DNA of 64,000 nt from Macrocystis pyrifera. Lineage: Eukaryota > Sar > Phaeophyceae > Laminariales > Laminariaceae. Numbering within the stretch: the first letter of the stretch is position 1; every line of letters starts with the position of its first letter. The translations under genes and the position numbers were made by a program. Of the stretch, positions 1 through 9,285 are shown one piece after another. The notes beneath the pieces were generated by a model. That model was not told the origin of the DNA, made no database searches, and saw only the letters and a list, made by a program, of their open reading frames with translations. The stretch is taken from assembly GCA_031763025.1 (NCBI GenBank), contig JASSKH010000016.1:3906001-3970000 (forward strand), read 5' to 3'.

Positions 1-250
1 CGGCATATTTCATCTCCATGCCGCGGCCTATTTCACCACCATGCGCGGCCTATTTCTCCATACCCGGCATTATTCATCTCCATGCCATGGCATCTTTCAC
101 CATATGCGGCGTATTTCACCATGCGCGGCATATTCCACCACATGCGCGGCGAATTTCTCCATACCCGCAACACTTAATCTCCATGCAGCAGCATACTTCA
201 CTACACCATCCACGGTATGTTTAATCCCCGTGCGCGGCACGTTTGATCAC
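1..250 (-). repeat. Donor-proximal minisatellite of gene A
   Basis: Degenerate tandem array of roughly 25 bp units, with a minus-strand core like GCATGGTGATGAAATATGCC. It begins exactly at the 5' splice site of the 251-391 exon, whose junction reads GGCATG|GTGATCAAACG. The units therefore look like copies of the exon-intron junction. The array runs off the left edge. Confidence 0.75.
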
Positions 251-391
251 CATGCCAGGTCTCCCGGGAAGAACTTGTCGACTAAGTCGCTGAGGTGTTC
301 GGTCCAGGAGTGCTGCAGGTCTACCTCTCGGTGCTGGACGGTGATGCTGTGCAGCGTCGCTCGCCGAACCGCGTCGAAGCGGTGTACGTAT
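251..391 (-). CDS. Gene A exon 6 (unknown protein)
   Basis: 46 codons plus partial codons, entered in phase 2 and left in phase 2. The acceptor is CGCTTGCAG|A and the donor GGCATG|GTGATC. It starts YVHRFDAVRR and contains HSWTEHLSDLVDKFFPGDLA, a mixed acidic, hydrophobic and aromatic composition typical of a folded domain. Phase fits exon 5 directly across a 3.4 kb intron. Function not recognised. Confidence 0.7.
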
Positions 392-3300
392 CTGCAAGCG
401 TACGGGGTGGCGGCGGCGATGCAGGTAACGATAGGGATACGGCTAGCGCATTAACTTTCTTAGAACAGCAGAGGGATGCTTACATGTTTACCAGGTCTCT
501 TCACGAGTCAGGAATCCGTTGAAATCTCACGGGTCGAGTCGGGTCATCCTTACCGGACCCGACCCGACCTGACCCGCGAGATTTCACTCAACCCGTGAAC
601 ACCCCTGCTATTTACGACTTGGTCCGGCTTCGACGAATTGATTGAAAAATATCAACATTGACCTAATTACGGGGGGACATGGTGTTCAGAACCAACTACT
701 TCCAAGTATGACGCGTAATACATTTAGGGGGATACCTGGTCCATCGTGACTATAATATAAAATATATAACATGTTCATACACATTTTCATAAACGTTGCT
801 ACTCTCCAGCTTAGGGCCCATCTTAACGAGAAAAAATTTCTTCATGATACTCCGCCAATAATTTTATCCTTTGATTTGATTCTCATCTCATTGGTCGAAA
901 AGTGAATCATCAATCAGACATTTTGACATTCGATTCGAATAAAAGGAATAAAAAAAAAATTCGACAAAAAGTCTTTGGGACTTTTTTTGCTCAGCTTCGT
1001 GTCATTCAATTCAGGGAGTTTGTCCAACTAGACGTCGCATGTTCCTGAAACCGAAGCAAGCCACGCAAACTTGAGTCGTGTCGTCGACTGCTCTACAGGT
1101 GAGATCCACCATTCCCGAGAGACAGGGCCACTGGAGCAGACGTAAAGGTCCGACGGCCCCTAGCACAGAGTAGACCATCCGCGGCGCCTCAAAAAATTAC
1201 AAGGCCGTCGCAAACCCAGCTTGTCATCCCTCTTTGCCTCGCAAACCACACGAGCACCGACCAGGTCACGACTTCGCTCAGAACTTCGATCGATGTATGC
1301 AAGTCGCTGCTGCCTGCGTGGGGCTTCGGGGCTGCGCCAGCCACCCAAGACATCCCAAGAGCGATAGCTTCTTCGGCGGTGCCGGCAGAAACAGTCGGCC
1401 GCTGACCGCGGCGCCCGGGGAGGACGCGGGCCGTCGCTCGCCTCGTTGGTTGCCTTCTGGTGTTCATTGGCCCTTGTGCGATATTCGATTTGTTTTGTAG
1501 TACGCTTTTCCTCGATAGGACCCAAAGGCATTTTTCACGAAATTCTATTCAAAACAAATCAAATTATTTTTTTTCCTGTTCGATTATCATGAAAAAGGTT
1601 TCTCGCTAAGACGAGCCCTTAACTGGTGGGAGGTTGAACCCCCAGCAATCTTCTGGACAAGCCGAGGTCACAGGTGTCGTCCCTTCTCCCTTCCGATACG
1701 TGCTTTCATTTTTATCGCGTGTAAGGGCTAAGCATTCCCACTGCAAGTCGATTTTCATCGGACGTTGCCAACTTACGCTCTCGCGCTTCCCGCTATTGCT
1801 AATCAATTTTTATGCAAGAAAAAGTCCCTACGAGTATATAAACCCGCCGGGGGACGCCGGCAATGTGGACCGGCTCAAATACCGCACAATCAACGAGTTA
1901 TGCCAACAGTCTGATGTGAAGAACAGGCGCACAAATATGATGGTCTTGCGCGCTCACACTGAAGGGTTGACAATACCTACCATTCTGTACAAATATAAGC
2001 ACTGATTGTTATTCAATAGTAGTACTCAAACGTCCACTCTGTTGACGGGTAGATAGGAATGGCAATATTACTCAAGAAAAATGCTGTGTGAATGTCTCCA
2101 GAGCAAAAGAAGCAGCAGCCCCGTTTCGCACGCTACACAGTACACATATGAAACCCGGGGATGTATCCAGGATATCCCCTGATGACCACATGACCGAACA
2201 TTCTCATTCTTGCGGGATTCGATACCTGGACCCTCACAAGGGCGGAAAAAGCCATCGCGATGAGCGAAAAAAATTGACAGCCAATCACCTAATCAATGAC
2301 GGCATCACTAGATCACAAACAAGTTCAAAACAGACAAGCAACCAAAGACTTTTAACCCCTTTGAAACTGCTGTATTCTCATTCTGGGGACAATTGGGTGA
2401 AAAGTAATTGGAATTAAAGTAAAATATACTGGTATGTAAATGTAATGTATAATGCAGTACTAAAAGGGATAAGTTCAATTGGCTATCGTCACCACGCAAA
2501 AAACAACAAACGAAAACAAAACGTGGTGCTCATCATTCGAAACGAAAAAACGAAAACATTAAAACTGCCCCCGCAACGTTCCAGAACTCACTCCTTCAGT
2601 TCCTTGTCGGCGGGGCTCTCTAGAGCGGAGTAGGCGTACCCAGCGTGCCACGGCTCCAGGGGGTACAGGCGAAGCATCGCCAGCCCTTGCGGGGGTATGT
2701 TAATCCTGTTGTGCCTGTTGGAGAGAGCAACAATCCATACGTAAGTCACCTGTCCAACAAACTTTTAGGACCGCACACCCGTCTTGAGGACAAACCACTC
2801 TAATTCCAAGTGTTTTGACCCCTGAACGGGACTGCAGCACTAAAAGAGTCACAAGTGTAAGTAAACCTTTTGCACACCTCGGACAGATGATCGATTCCCA
2901 CAAAATCAATGACCTATGACGGGGGGCCATAGTAAGTAGGACCTACGGTACACACAAAACCCTATATTTTTCCCTCTCTTCACTAACAATATTTGGTCCT
3001 ATTTACTATGGACCCCCGTAATAGATCCTCCAAGGCAGATCTTATCTGTTCCCGATCTTGCTCTTCATCAGGTATTGCCTACAGTACCTCACGTTGGCGG
3101 GTGGGACCCGTATAGTCTGCATGATCTACAGCACAAATTTCCTGGGTTGGAGATGTGCTATGCAAAAATCCTGCACAACCTCTCACGACGGGAAGGCGAG
3201 GAAACTCTGATAGATGATCATGATCTATCTGATCAGTCGGGGGGTGCCAAACCTTGCACCTCGGATATAATGCAACACTCGGCTAACACTTACGGGGTGC

Positions 3301-6300
3301 CAGGTATCGACGTTACGCGGCTTGGACACCTTTTAACATAGTGCTAGCTAGCGCTGTAGGAGCAGCCGCGACACGCGGCAATGCAGCGTCAAAAAGCAGA
3401 TCCGCGAACGTGCACACGCATTGGGGTTACGTTTCTGCTCGATTTCGTTGGCCCTGACGCGGTAACCTTGTGTAACGCCGTGATCAGTGCACGTACAATA
3501 AAAAACCACCACAGCACAAATGTCAGGACTCGTCCAAGACTCGTGCGTTATCGACCTCTTCAACACGCACCGGTTCACGATCCGCCGATTCGCTTCACGT
3601 GATGACGTAAAAGTCACTCTCTAGGGAGCTTCAGACATTCAACATCCCAACACTGTCCGTTAACGTTCAAGGGGATCTAAAACTTCAGCTGCGCCGAAAG
3701 CAGTCGCCCGAGCTTTCCGGTACGTACCGTCATAGTGGTTACGACACGCTTCCTTACCACAACATGCATGGAGAGACCAACACACCCAGACACGCATGGA
3801 GCCCGGCAGACCGCACCCCGCCAATCCAACGCGACTCACCTGAGCACCATGTACATGTACTCCGGTCCGGTGAAACACATGAGCGCGTCCTCTAGCCCTG
3901 ACGCAGGCTCATACATGCCCGTAGGTTTAGCTCCGCCGGCGCCGTACCGCTCGTCTCGCGCGTCCCTGTTGTCTGCGTTGTAGCTGCACAAAAACACAAC
4001 AAAACAATGACACGGGGAGGGGGGGGGGGGGGGCGAAAAAAAAAAAAAACACGTATCATACCGAAAAAATATATAAAAAGTTGAAAAAAAAAAAACGTTT
4101 GGGACGGTCTCGTCAGAGACACAACGGACGCGGATTTTCTACCAATATGTCCCTACACATGAGAAACGTTTGTATTGAATATTAGCATACAAACGGCAAT
4201 TACAATTTGGGACAAGAGTGGTGCAACTCTGGACAGAAATGTAAGGACCGTTTGGTCTTCCGTATTCACACCCGAACGGACTTACCGTGGCATTTTCGTC
4301 CAGAACAGTATCACGCATTTTCGTCCAGAACGTTATCAAGAAAATCGAGAAGGAAGGAAGAGAGAAGAAAACGAGATTTGGGTCAGGATTGTGTTGTTGT
4401 ATCTGGGTCCCGCGACGACGAAAACAACACAACACAGCGACACGAGGAAAGAGGGGGGAACGAGAAAACGACGACAGGATAGGGATTCGGTTCAGCTGTG
4501 CACCTCAAGATCGTTGAAATCGCACAGGGGTGACGCGATCGTTTCGCAGCGCTCGACCTCTTTCCAGAACGGGAAGGTTTCTACAATACTGAACGATGAG
4601 GTGTTTTTGGAGGAAAGATGCTATACTACTGGGTCGAGAGAGGGCCTTCCGAAAACGCACAGTAAATGTTCGACCTATACCACCAGTACCGTTGTCGAGC
4701 AAAAAAACGGGCGCTAAGAAACGGCCGCACACCTACCGTGCGAACTCAATGCTCTTGACGTATCTTCGCTCGTCAAAAAAAAAAAAAAAAAAAAACGACC
4801 CAAGGGTGTGTTCAACATAATCTTTAGTCTGGGGGTATGACACCCAAGTAAAATACCCGAGTATGACCTAGACAAACAGGTTTCGTACGTACACGGGCAC
4901 CCAGGAGTAGAAGCACTTACTGAAGACTCATTTATTTTTGGTCGTTCTTCCTGAGCGAGCTCCACTCGCGGCCATTTTCGAAGCTCCCACCTCCGCACAT
5001 ACATGTGCACCGATTTTCTTCCGCTGGTGGTTACGTGCCTCTTCGGTCTACCGGGCTGCACATATGGACTGCAGTCTTTTAACGGCTCGTTGGACCTCCT
5101 TTTTATTTTTGGCAGATGCGCAAAAAACGTCATCGAATTCTACCGTGCGCCACCCCGCGTCCGCCCCGAACGCCCCCGAAGGGAAACCTCGTACAACCCT
5201 ACCACAAGCAGGACAAACACGAAGATACTCTCATCTATCTACAAAACACCAGTACTGCGGCGAGCGCACCTACTATGTAAACGGGAAGAGGCGATACAGA
5301 ACACTGTCAATAACATACCCTTGAAATCTACGTCCAGCAATACTACACCTCGGACACAGGCGATATAAAACACTTCAGTTAATGACATACCCTTGAAGAA
5401 CCTACGCACATCAGTACTGCGCCTCCGGTACGCAACACAAAACACTGTTATTGGCACACCCTTAAGATCTAGGTACAACAGTAGTACTGCCGTCAGCGCA
5501 CCTGGGGCATGCGATGCTGTCAGGAAGCGGAGCGCCCACGACCCACGAGTACTCCCCGAGGACGCACTCGCGCTCCGTCGGGGTAACGCCCGCCTCTTCC
5601 CCCAGAAAATGGAGGATACGGCCCAGCCCATGCACCAGCCCGATGGCCTAACACAAGCCGGGGAGACGAATCGCACGAATCGCGAGGGCGGTGAGCGGAG
5701 GAGGACCAAGAGGAAGGCGGGGCAGGTTGTCAATTCGTGTTGTGAAAAAGTTGCACGCAGCAGACATATCACGTATCTATCACCACTATGTCCCGAAATA
5801 TAGAGACCATTTCTATACTAATGTTCAGTATAAAATGTACTTATATTTAGGGACATAGTGGTATCTATTACGGGGAAACATAGTACAGCAGTAGTGCCGG
5901 TCTGTCTCTCTATAGTGCCAGTCCCTCTATGCGTGCGCCAGGCAGCAATACCGGCACTATTAAGGCGGCAACCGGCACTATTAATAACTACTCCCTCCAA
6001 CACTAACACACTACCACACTACCACACTGGTTACAGTAATCCCATCTGTATTGCCTAGCGATTATTTCACCGGCGATATAGCGGGACCCCTACCGTAATA
6101 ATCAGAGCCGAAACACGCTTCACACACAACATAGGGGGATGTGTGATTTTTGGAATCCATCGTGGGCTCTGATTAACAGCAGAATATCTACAAGTAGTAG
6201 ATCCTTTACTTCACATGATGAGTGAGATGCTGTGCAGGAGCCTAATCGCACAGATCATGCAGGTCCCGCCCGGACAACACGTGCGCAAGAGCTGTGTCCA

Positions 6301-7506
6301 ACAGATCCTACCCAGCGAAGCATGATCTACGAACAGACCGTGCAGAAAATATAAATCGGGCACCTACGTATCTGCCCCGAAAGACCTACGTACGTCTTGT
6401 GAATCATGAAATGGGCGGAACAGAGTAGTGCCGGTCTGTCTCTCTGTAGTGCCGGTCCCTGTATGGATGTATGCCGCAGGCAGCAACAATACCGGCACTA
6501 TTACAGCGGCAACCGGCACTATTAATAGCACACTGGTTAATCTCATCTGTGCCGAGTGATTTCACAGGCACTATAAGCAGGCAGCCGACACTATTATACT
6601 CAACCGGCACTACAGATGGGACCACTGCTGTTTGCAGAAAGGGCGGCCGAACTTGAAAGTCCGCACCTCACACGGCATCTAGTTTGAACCTCACACACAC
6701 ACCAACGTTCAGACCTCACACCTGCATCACGTTCATACCTCACACCTGCATCACGTTCAAACGTCACACTTGCATTCGGTTCAACACCTCCACGCCTGCA
6801 TCCAGTTCAAACCAACTAAACACGCACCCAGTTCAAACTTCCCACGCCTGAATCCATTTAAAACCCCGACCATTTCAAACTTCAAACACCTGCATCCAGC
6901 TCAAACCCCACACCTGAATCCAATTGAAAACCTCAAACACCTGTATCCAGTTTCAAACGTGACTCGCGTCACCACTACGGTGATGTTTAGGAGCCATCCC
7001 CGTGTTTCAGGCCTTGCGTTTCGGTTTGGGGTCAAGGTTAGGGAAGTGACTCGCAATGTCAAATGTTACAGCTGGCGCCAATCTCAGGCCAGTAGGCCAG
7101 TCAGTCCGCCGTACACACCTGCATCCACCTTTAAACCTATCAAGACACCTGCATCCGGTTGCAACCTATCGAAACCCTTGCGTATATAGTAGTTTGTAAC
7201 CTATAAAACACCTGCATCCGGTTTCAAACATATAAAAAATCACACCTGCATCCAGCTTCAAACCTATCAACAAATCTGCTTCCCGTTTCAAGCCCATTAA
7301 CACACCTGCGTCCAGCTTGAAAAAAACTCAACACACCTGCATCCAGTCTCAAAAACCTATTGACACACCTGCATCCAGTCAGGCAGGCCTTCGTCTCGGA
7401 TGTCCTCCGCGGTTAGAACCATCAGGCCCGCCAAGGTCACCCGAGACACGAGAGGGGACTGAAGCGGATCACGGTGACGGTCCAGTCGATCAAGGGCGTC
7501 TTTCAC
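251..7506 (-). CDS. Gene A: multi-exon gene of unknown function (3' end off window)
   Basis: Six exons on the minus strand: 7506-7369, 5647-5502, 5098-4921, 4620-4504, 3983-3840 and 391-251. Phases agree between exons 1-2 (0), 2-3 (2), 3-4 (0) and 5-6 (2). Between 4504 (phase 0) and 3983 (phase 2) they do not, so a short exon or a junction is missing there. The start lies upstream of 7506 and was not found; the 3' end lies beyond position 1. The introns carry a MITE-1, a Harbinger-like element, a SINE and three donor-proximal minisatellites. No catalytic motif or membrane segment is visible and I do not recognise the family. The exon calls rest on open frame, coding-like composition and splice sites, not on homology. 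Confidence 0.6.
525..600. repeat. Short GGGTC/GACCC palindromic repeat
   Basis: Inverted motif of the same kind as the big satellite at 30.7-31.7 kb: GAAATCTCACGGGTCGAGTC on one side and GACCCGCGAGATTTC on the other. It looks like a small stand-alone copy of that foldback unit. Confidence 0.5.
814..1618. mobile_element. Harbinger-like non-autonomous element, copy 1 (~805 bp)
   Basis: The terminal inverted repeats are GGGCCCATCTTAACGAG at the left and its complement at the right (CTAAGACGAGCCC, diverged). The flanks are a direct 3-bp TTA duplication (811-813 and 1619-1621). A second full copy lies at 12294-13087 with a TAA duplication. A TWA target and GGG-initial termini are typical of PIF/Harbinger elements. 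The interior has no transposase; its open frames are short and not conserved, so this is a MITE-type derivative sitting in a gene A intron. Confidence 0.75.
1624..1880 (-). mobile_element. tRNA-derived SINE, copy 1 (head truncated)
   Basis: About 250 bp closely similar to 45768-46076 and 44190-44421. On the minus strand it keeps a partial head (ATTGCCGGCGTC), then the body with GGGACTTTTTCTTGCATAAA and GAAAATCGACTTGCAGTGGG. It abuts the target duplication of the Harbinger-like element at 814-1618. Confidence 0.6.
2768..2860. mobile_element. MITE-3 copy (GGGACTGCAG family)
   Basis: Imperfect inverted repeat of about 90 bp: TTTTAGGACCGCACACCCGT, an internal GAGGACAAACCACT, then GAACGGGACTGCAGCACTAAAAG. 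Clearer copies lie at 23228-23318, 24180-24262 and 37533-37616. Confidence 0.6.
2917..3021. mobile_element. MITE-1 copy
   Basis: 105 bp palindromic element. The left end is TGACGGGGGGCCATAG (diverged TTACGGGGG) and the right end CTATGGACCCCCGTAA. It is flanked by TA on both sides. Confidence 0.85.
3030..3245. mobile_element. Family D repeat (AGATC-rich)
   Basis: Contains GTATAGTCTGCATGATCTA and GATCATGATCTATCTGATC. The same order of motifs recurs at 61810-62095, 52975-53212, 54720-54975, 8108-8312 and, partially, near 6190-6350. Dispersed non-coding repeat of unknown class. Confidence 0.55.
3840..3983 (-). CDS. Gene A exon 5 (unknown protein)
   Basis: 47 codons, entered and left in phase 2. 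The acceptor is TTTTTGTGCAG|C behind a T-rich tract and the donor is a near-consensus CTCAG|GTGAGTC. The peptide begins YNADNRDARDERYGAGG and ends ALMCFTGPEYMYMVL, so it has a charged N-terminal half and an aromatic C-terminal half. It joins exon 6 in phase. Confidence 0.75.
4228..4303. mobile_element. MITE-2 copy (hairpin)
   Basis: Inverted repeat CTGGACAGAAATGTAAGGAC ... CCGTGGCATTTTCGTCCAG. Related copies lie at 25364-25427, 43401-43470, 44601-44679 and 51571-51638. Read on the minus strand it contains ACG|GTAAGTCCG, a perfect-looking donor that is part of the repeat. Confidence 0.65.
4504..4620 (-). CDS. Gene A exon 4 (unknown protein)
   Basis: 39 codons, phase 0 to 0. The acceptor is AGTAGTATAG|C and the donor CTTGAG|GTGCAC. 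It reads HLSSKNTSSFSIVETFPFWK followed by EVERCETIASPLCDFNDLE. A shorter alternative uses the TTGTAG acceptor, starting at 4580, but only the 4620 start matches the phase of exon 3. Its exit phase does not match exon 5, so something short is missing in between. Confidence 0.65.
4921..5098 (-). CDS. Gene A exon 3 (unknown, basic)
   Basis: 59 codons, phase 2 to 0. The donor TCTTCA|GTAAGTGC matches consensus; the acceptor is AAATAAAAAG|G. The peptide is basic, beginning RSNEPLKDCSPYVQPGRPKR and later VHMYVRRWELRKWPRVELA. The frame was chosen because it alone stays open to the strong donor and fits exon 2's phase. Confidence 0.7.
5240..5501 (-). repeat. Donor-proximal minisatellite after gene A exon 2
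   Basis: About 3.5 units of roughly 74 bp, each opening AGGTGCGCT/AGGCGCAG/AGGTGTAG and containing GTATGT.ATT.AC.GTGTT. The first unit is the splice junction itself (CCCCAG|GTGCGCTGACGG), so the array begins at the 5' splice site. Confidence 0.7.
5502..5647 (-). CDS. Gene A exon 2 (unknown protein)
   Basis: 48 codons plus AG, phase 0 to 2. The acceptor is CTTGTGTTAG|GCC behind a pyrimidine tract and the donor CCCCAG|GTGCGC. It begins AIGLVHGLGRILHFLGEEAG and ends SWVVGAPLPDSIACP: a hydrophobic helix followed by a conserved-looking loop. It follows exon 1 in phase 0. Confidence 0.75.
6690..7368 (-). repeat. Donor-proximal minisatellite after gene A exon 1 (~680 bp)
   Basis: About 20 degenerate units of 25-40 bp. 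On the minus strand each contains CTGGATGCAGGTGTG followed by a T/A-rich spacer such as TTTGAAAC. The first copy is the exon 1 splice junction (GACTGGATGCAG|GTGTGTC). The array is interrupted at about 6958-7095 by unrelated sequence. Confidence 0.8.
7369..7506 (-). CDS. Gene A exon 1 of those visible (unknown protein)
   Basis: 46 codons, phase 0 to 0. The acceptor GGTGTTTTCAG|GTG has a good T tract and the donor is GATGCAG|GTGTGT. It begins VKDALDRLDRHRDPLQSPLV and ends LTAEDIRDEGLPDWMQ, an amphipathic helical pattern. A degenerate second copy of its 5' half lies upstream at 8007-8094. Earlier exons and the start codon were not found. Confidence 0.75.
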
Positions 7507-7628
7507 CTGAAAACACCAGCACAAATATTCGCATATATATACCAGGCGCGACACGAGGCACGAAAACAGATAATTCCTGTAGTAGTGCGGATTAACACTT
7601 ATGTTTTTTTTTTCTTGCAAGTACAGAA

Positions 7629-7733
7629 TCACGGAGGACCATAGTCAACAGGACCAAATAATGTTAGAAAAAATGGGGAAATATTTAGGTTTTTGTGTGT
7701 ACCTTAGGTCCTATTTACTATGGCCCCCCGCAA
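7629..7733. mobile_element. MITE-1 copy
   Basis: TCACGGAGGACCATAG at the left and CTATGGCCCCCCGCAA at the right, about 105 bp, in a gene A intron. Confidence 0.8.
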
Positions 7734-8006
7734 TAGTACGAATTGACACTCGTGTATATTTTTCCTATCCGAAGCATGGGATGCCTCCCTCCTAGGATAC
7801 ATACGATCGGAGTATCACACACAGCTTGCAAACATGAATTTCAACGAAATCCTCAATCTCACAGCTGTTACTTTGTAAAAAAATAAATAAATGTATAAAT
7901 CGAAGTATTTACATGAAACCCACAATTTTCTTCAAAACTGTTTCTGATCTTCAGCGGATTTTGTAGGGGGGTTGATCGGCCAAGCTTTGGGCTGGATTAG
8001 GGCGTG

Positions 8007-8094
8007 TGAGGAAAACGAGCCGAGATAGAAGATGTGGCTGAAGGGGGCCGCGATGATGGCCCAGCCGATCGAGCGCGTCTTTTACCCCCGGAAA
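8007..8094 (-). pseudogene. Duplicated pseudo-exon of gene A exon 1
   Basis: On the minus strand the frame reads VKDALDRLGHHRGPLQPHLL, matching VKDALDRLDRHRDPLQSPLV of exon 1 at 15 of 20 positions. The place of the acceptor reads CCGGGGG|TAAAAG, without AG, and similarity fades after about 90 bp. It is a partial exon duplication that has lost its splice site. Confidence 0.65.
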
Positions 8095-8107
8095 AAGAAA
8101 GGCGAGC

Positions 8108-8312
8108 GAGACATGCTACGGTACAGATCGAGATCTAGATGATCTAAATAATCTTAGATAATCTAGATCATGCAGCTTATACCGCTCCCATGCGGAAGTA
8201 TGAGCTGAATCACACAGATCAGGGACATATCTGCCCACAGAAAGATTTAGATCATGAAGCAGGAATACATGATCTGTAATGATCTGTCCCGAGGTGTGAA
8301 ACATCTCTGACT
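8108..8312. mobile_element. Family D repeat (AGATC-rich)
   Basis: GATCATGCAGCTTATACCGC, then ACACAGATCAGGGACATATC and a run of GATC words. Same arrangement as 54720-54975. Confidence 0.55.
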
Positions 8313-8515
8313 GAACTGACGGACCACCCAATGAAGCATGCCCTATCACCCAATAAGGCACGCCCTATCAACCAATAAGGCGTGCCCTATCAACCAATGA
8401 GGCATGCCCTATCAACCAATCACAACAAGACATGCCTTATCACCCAATAGGGCACGACTAATCACCAAATAAGGCATGTCTGATCACCCAATAAAGCACG
8501 CTTTATAATACCAAC
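8313..8515. repeat. Minisatellite, ~25 bp unit
   Basis: About eight units of CCAATAAGGCATGCCCTATCA with point differences. No exon boundary could be assigned to either end. Confidence 0.75.
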
Positions 8516-8990
8516 CAATTTGCCATGCCTTATGATTGGGATACAGTCAAGTACAGTTACAGTAGTATTAATACTCGTTGTTGTGTGCTCATGGACTATG
8601 CCTGCAAGTGTTTGGGTTTGTTCATCAGGTAACGCGCTTATATTCTCTCAACAAGGCCAACATGACACAATTCCATTACAGCGTCAACCGTTCTTGAGTT
8701 TGTACCTATGCCTCTTCTTTCTTGGATAGAAAAAAAAATAACGGAATCATGTCTTAAGATGACAAAAATGCGGAAGTGCCACGGTATGATACAAAAAACA
8801 AATGGGCTACCCCGAGAGCGGCATTTCATCTCTTCTTCTACTCTTCAACACCTCAGCTGTGAGATCGATTTTCTTAGTCTTAAACCCGTCTGGTGCAAGC
8901 TGCGTGTGACACTTCGATCGCGCGAATTTTTAACATCAACAGAAACGTGTTGCGAGAAGCGAAACGCCAGCTTCTAATTTACACGGCGCT

Positions 8991-8996
8991 TTTATT
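8991..8996 (-). promoter_or_regulatory. Possible polyadenylation signal of gene B
   Basis: AATAAA on the minus strand, 158 nt downstream of the proposed stop codon of gene B. The hexamer is common by chance in AT-rich DNA, so this is only suggestive. Confidence 0.35.
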
Positions 8997-9153
8997 ACAG
9001 GGACCCCCCCTTCCAAAAATCGCTGCAACACGCAATCCCATGAGATATCCATCCGTCCGACTACTTGTACGCTAAATCTACCCACGCGCACGAGTTGACG
9101 ACAATTATAATCTATCTTGCTGAACGAGTTCCTAGCAACACCTGCAATGCATT

Positions 9154-9285
9154 TTACCGGTACTGGTTTCTCACCGAGAACCTTCCCCTTGTGCCGAAGG
9201 AACCCAGGTACTTCTTGAACAGGCCGGTCACGAACGACACACTCTGCTTCTGCCGCATGCTCCGCAGATGCGCCTGGAGGGCTAC
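9154..9285 (-). CDS. Gene B last exon
   Basis: 43 codons plus stop TAA, entered in phase 0. The acceptor GCGAATACAG|GTAGCC lies behind a long T tract. It begins VALQAHLRSMRQKQSVSFVT and continues GLFKKYLGSFGTRGR. VALQ...HLR and KKYLGSFG match the beta-hairpin pattern of a fascin lobe. An alternative donor (TTCTCG|GTGAGA) lies inside, but no in-phase exon was found downstream, so the stop is preferred. Confidence 0.7.
   Translation of the reverse strand, partial: VALQAHLRSMRQKQSVSFVTGLFKKYLGSFGTRGRFSVRNQYR

Noticed and set aside
4210-4435. Minus-strand exon ending ENAT at a perfect GTAAGT donor
   Set aside because: The donor and the preceding GACGAAAATGC repeats belong to a MITE-2 hairpin, and phase does not bridge the gap in gene A.
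6690-7368. CRISPR-like array
   Set aside because: Spacers are not unique and of even length; units are degenerate and extend an exon donor in a eukaryotic intron.
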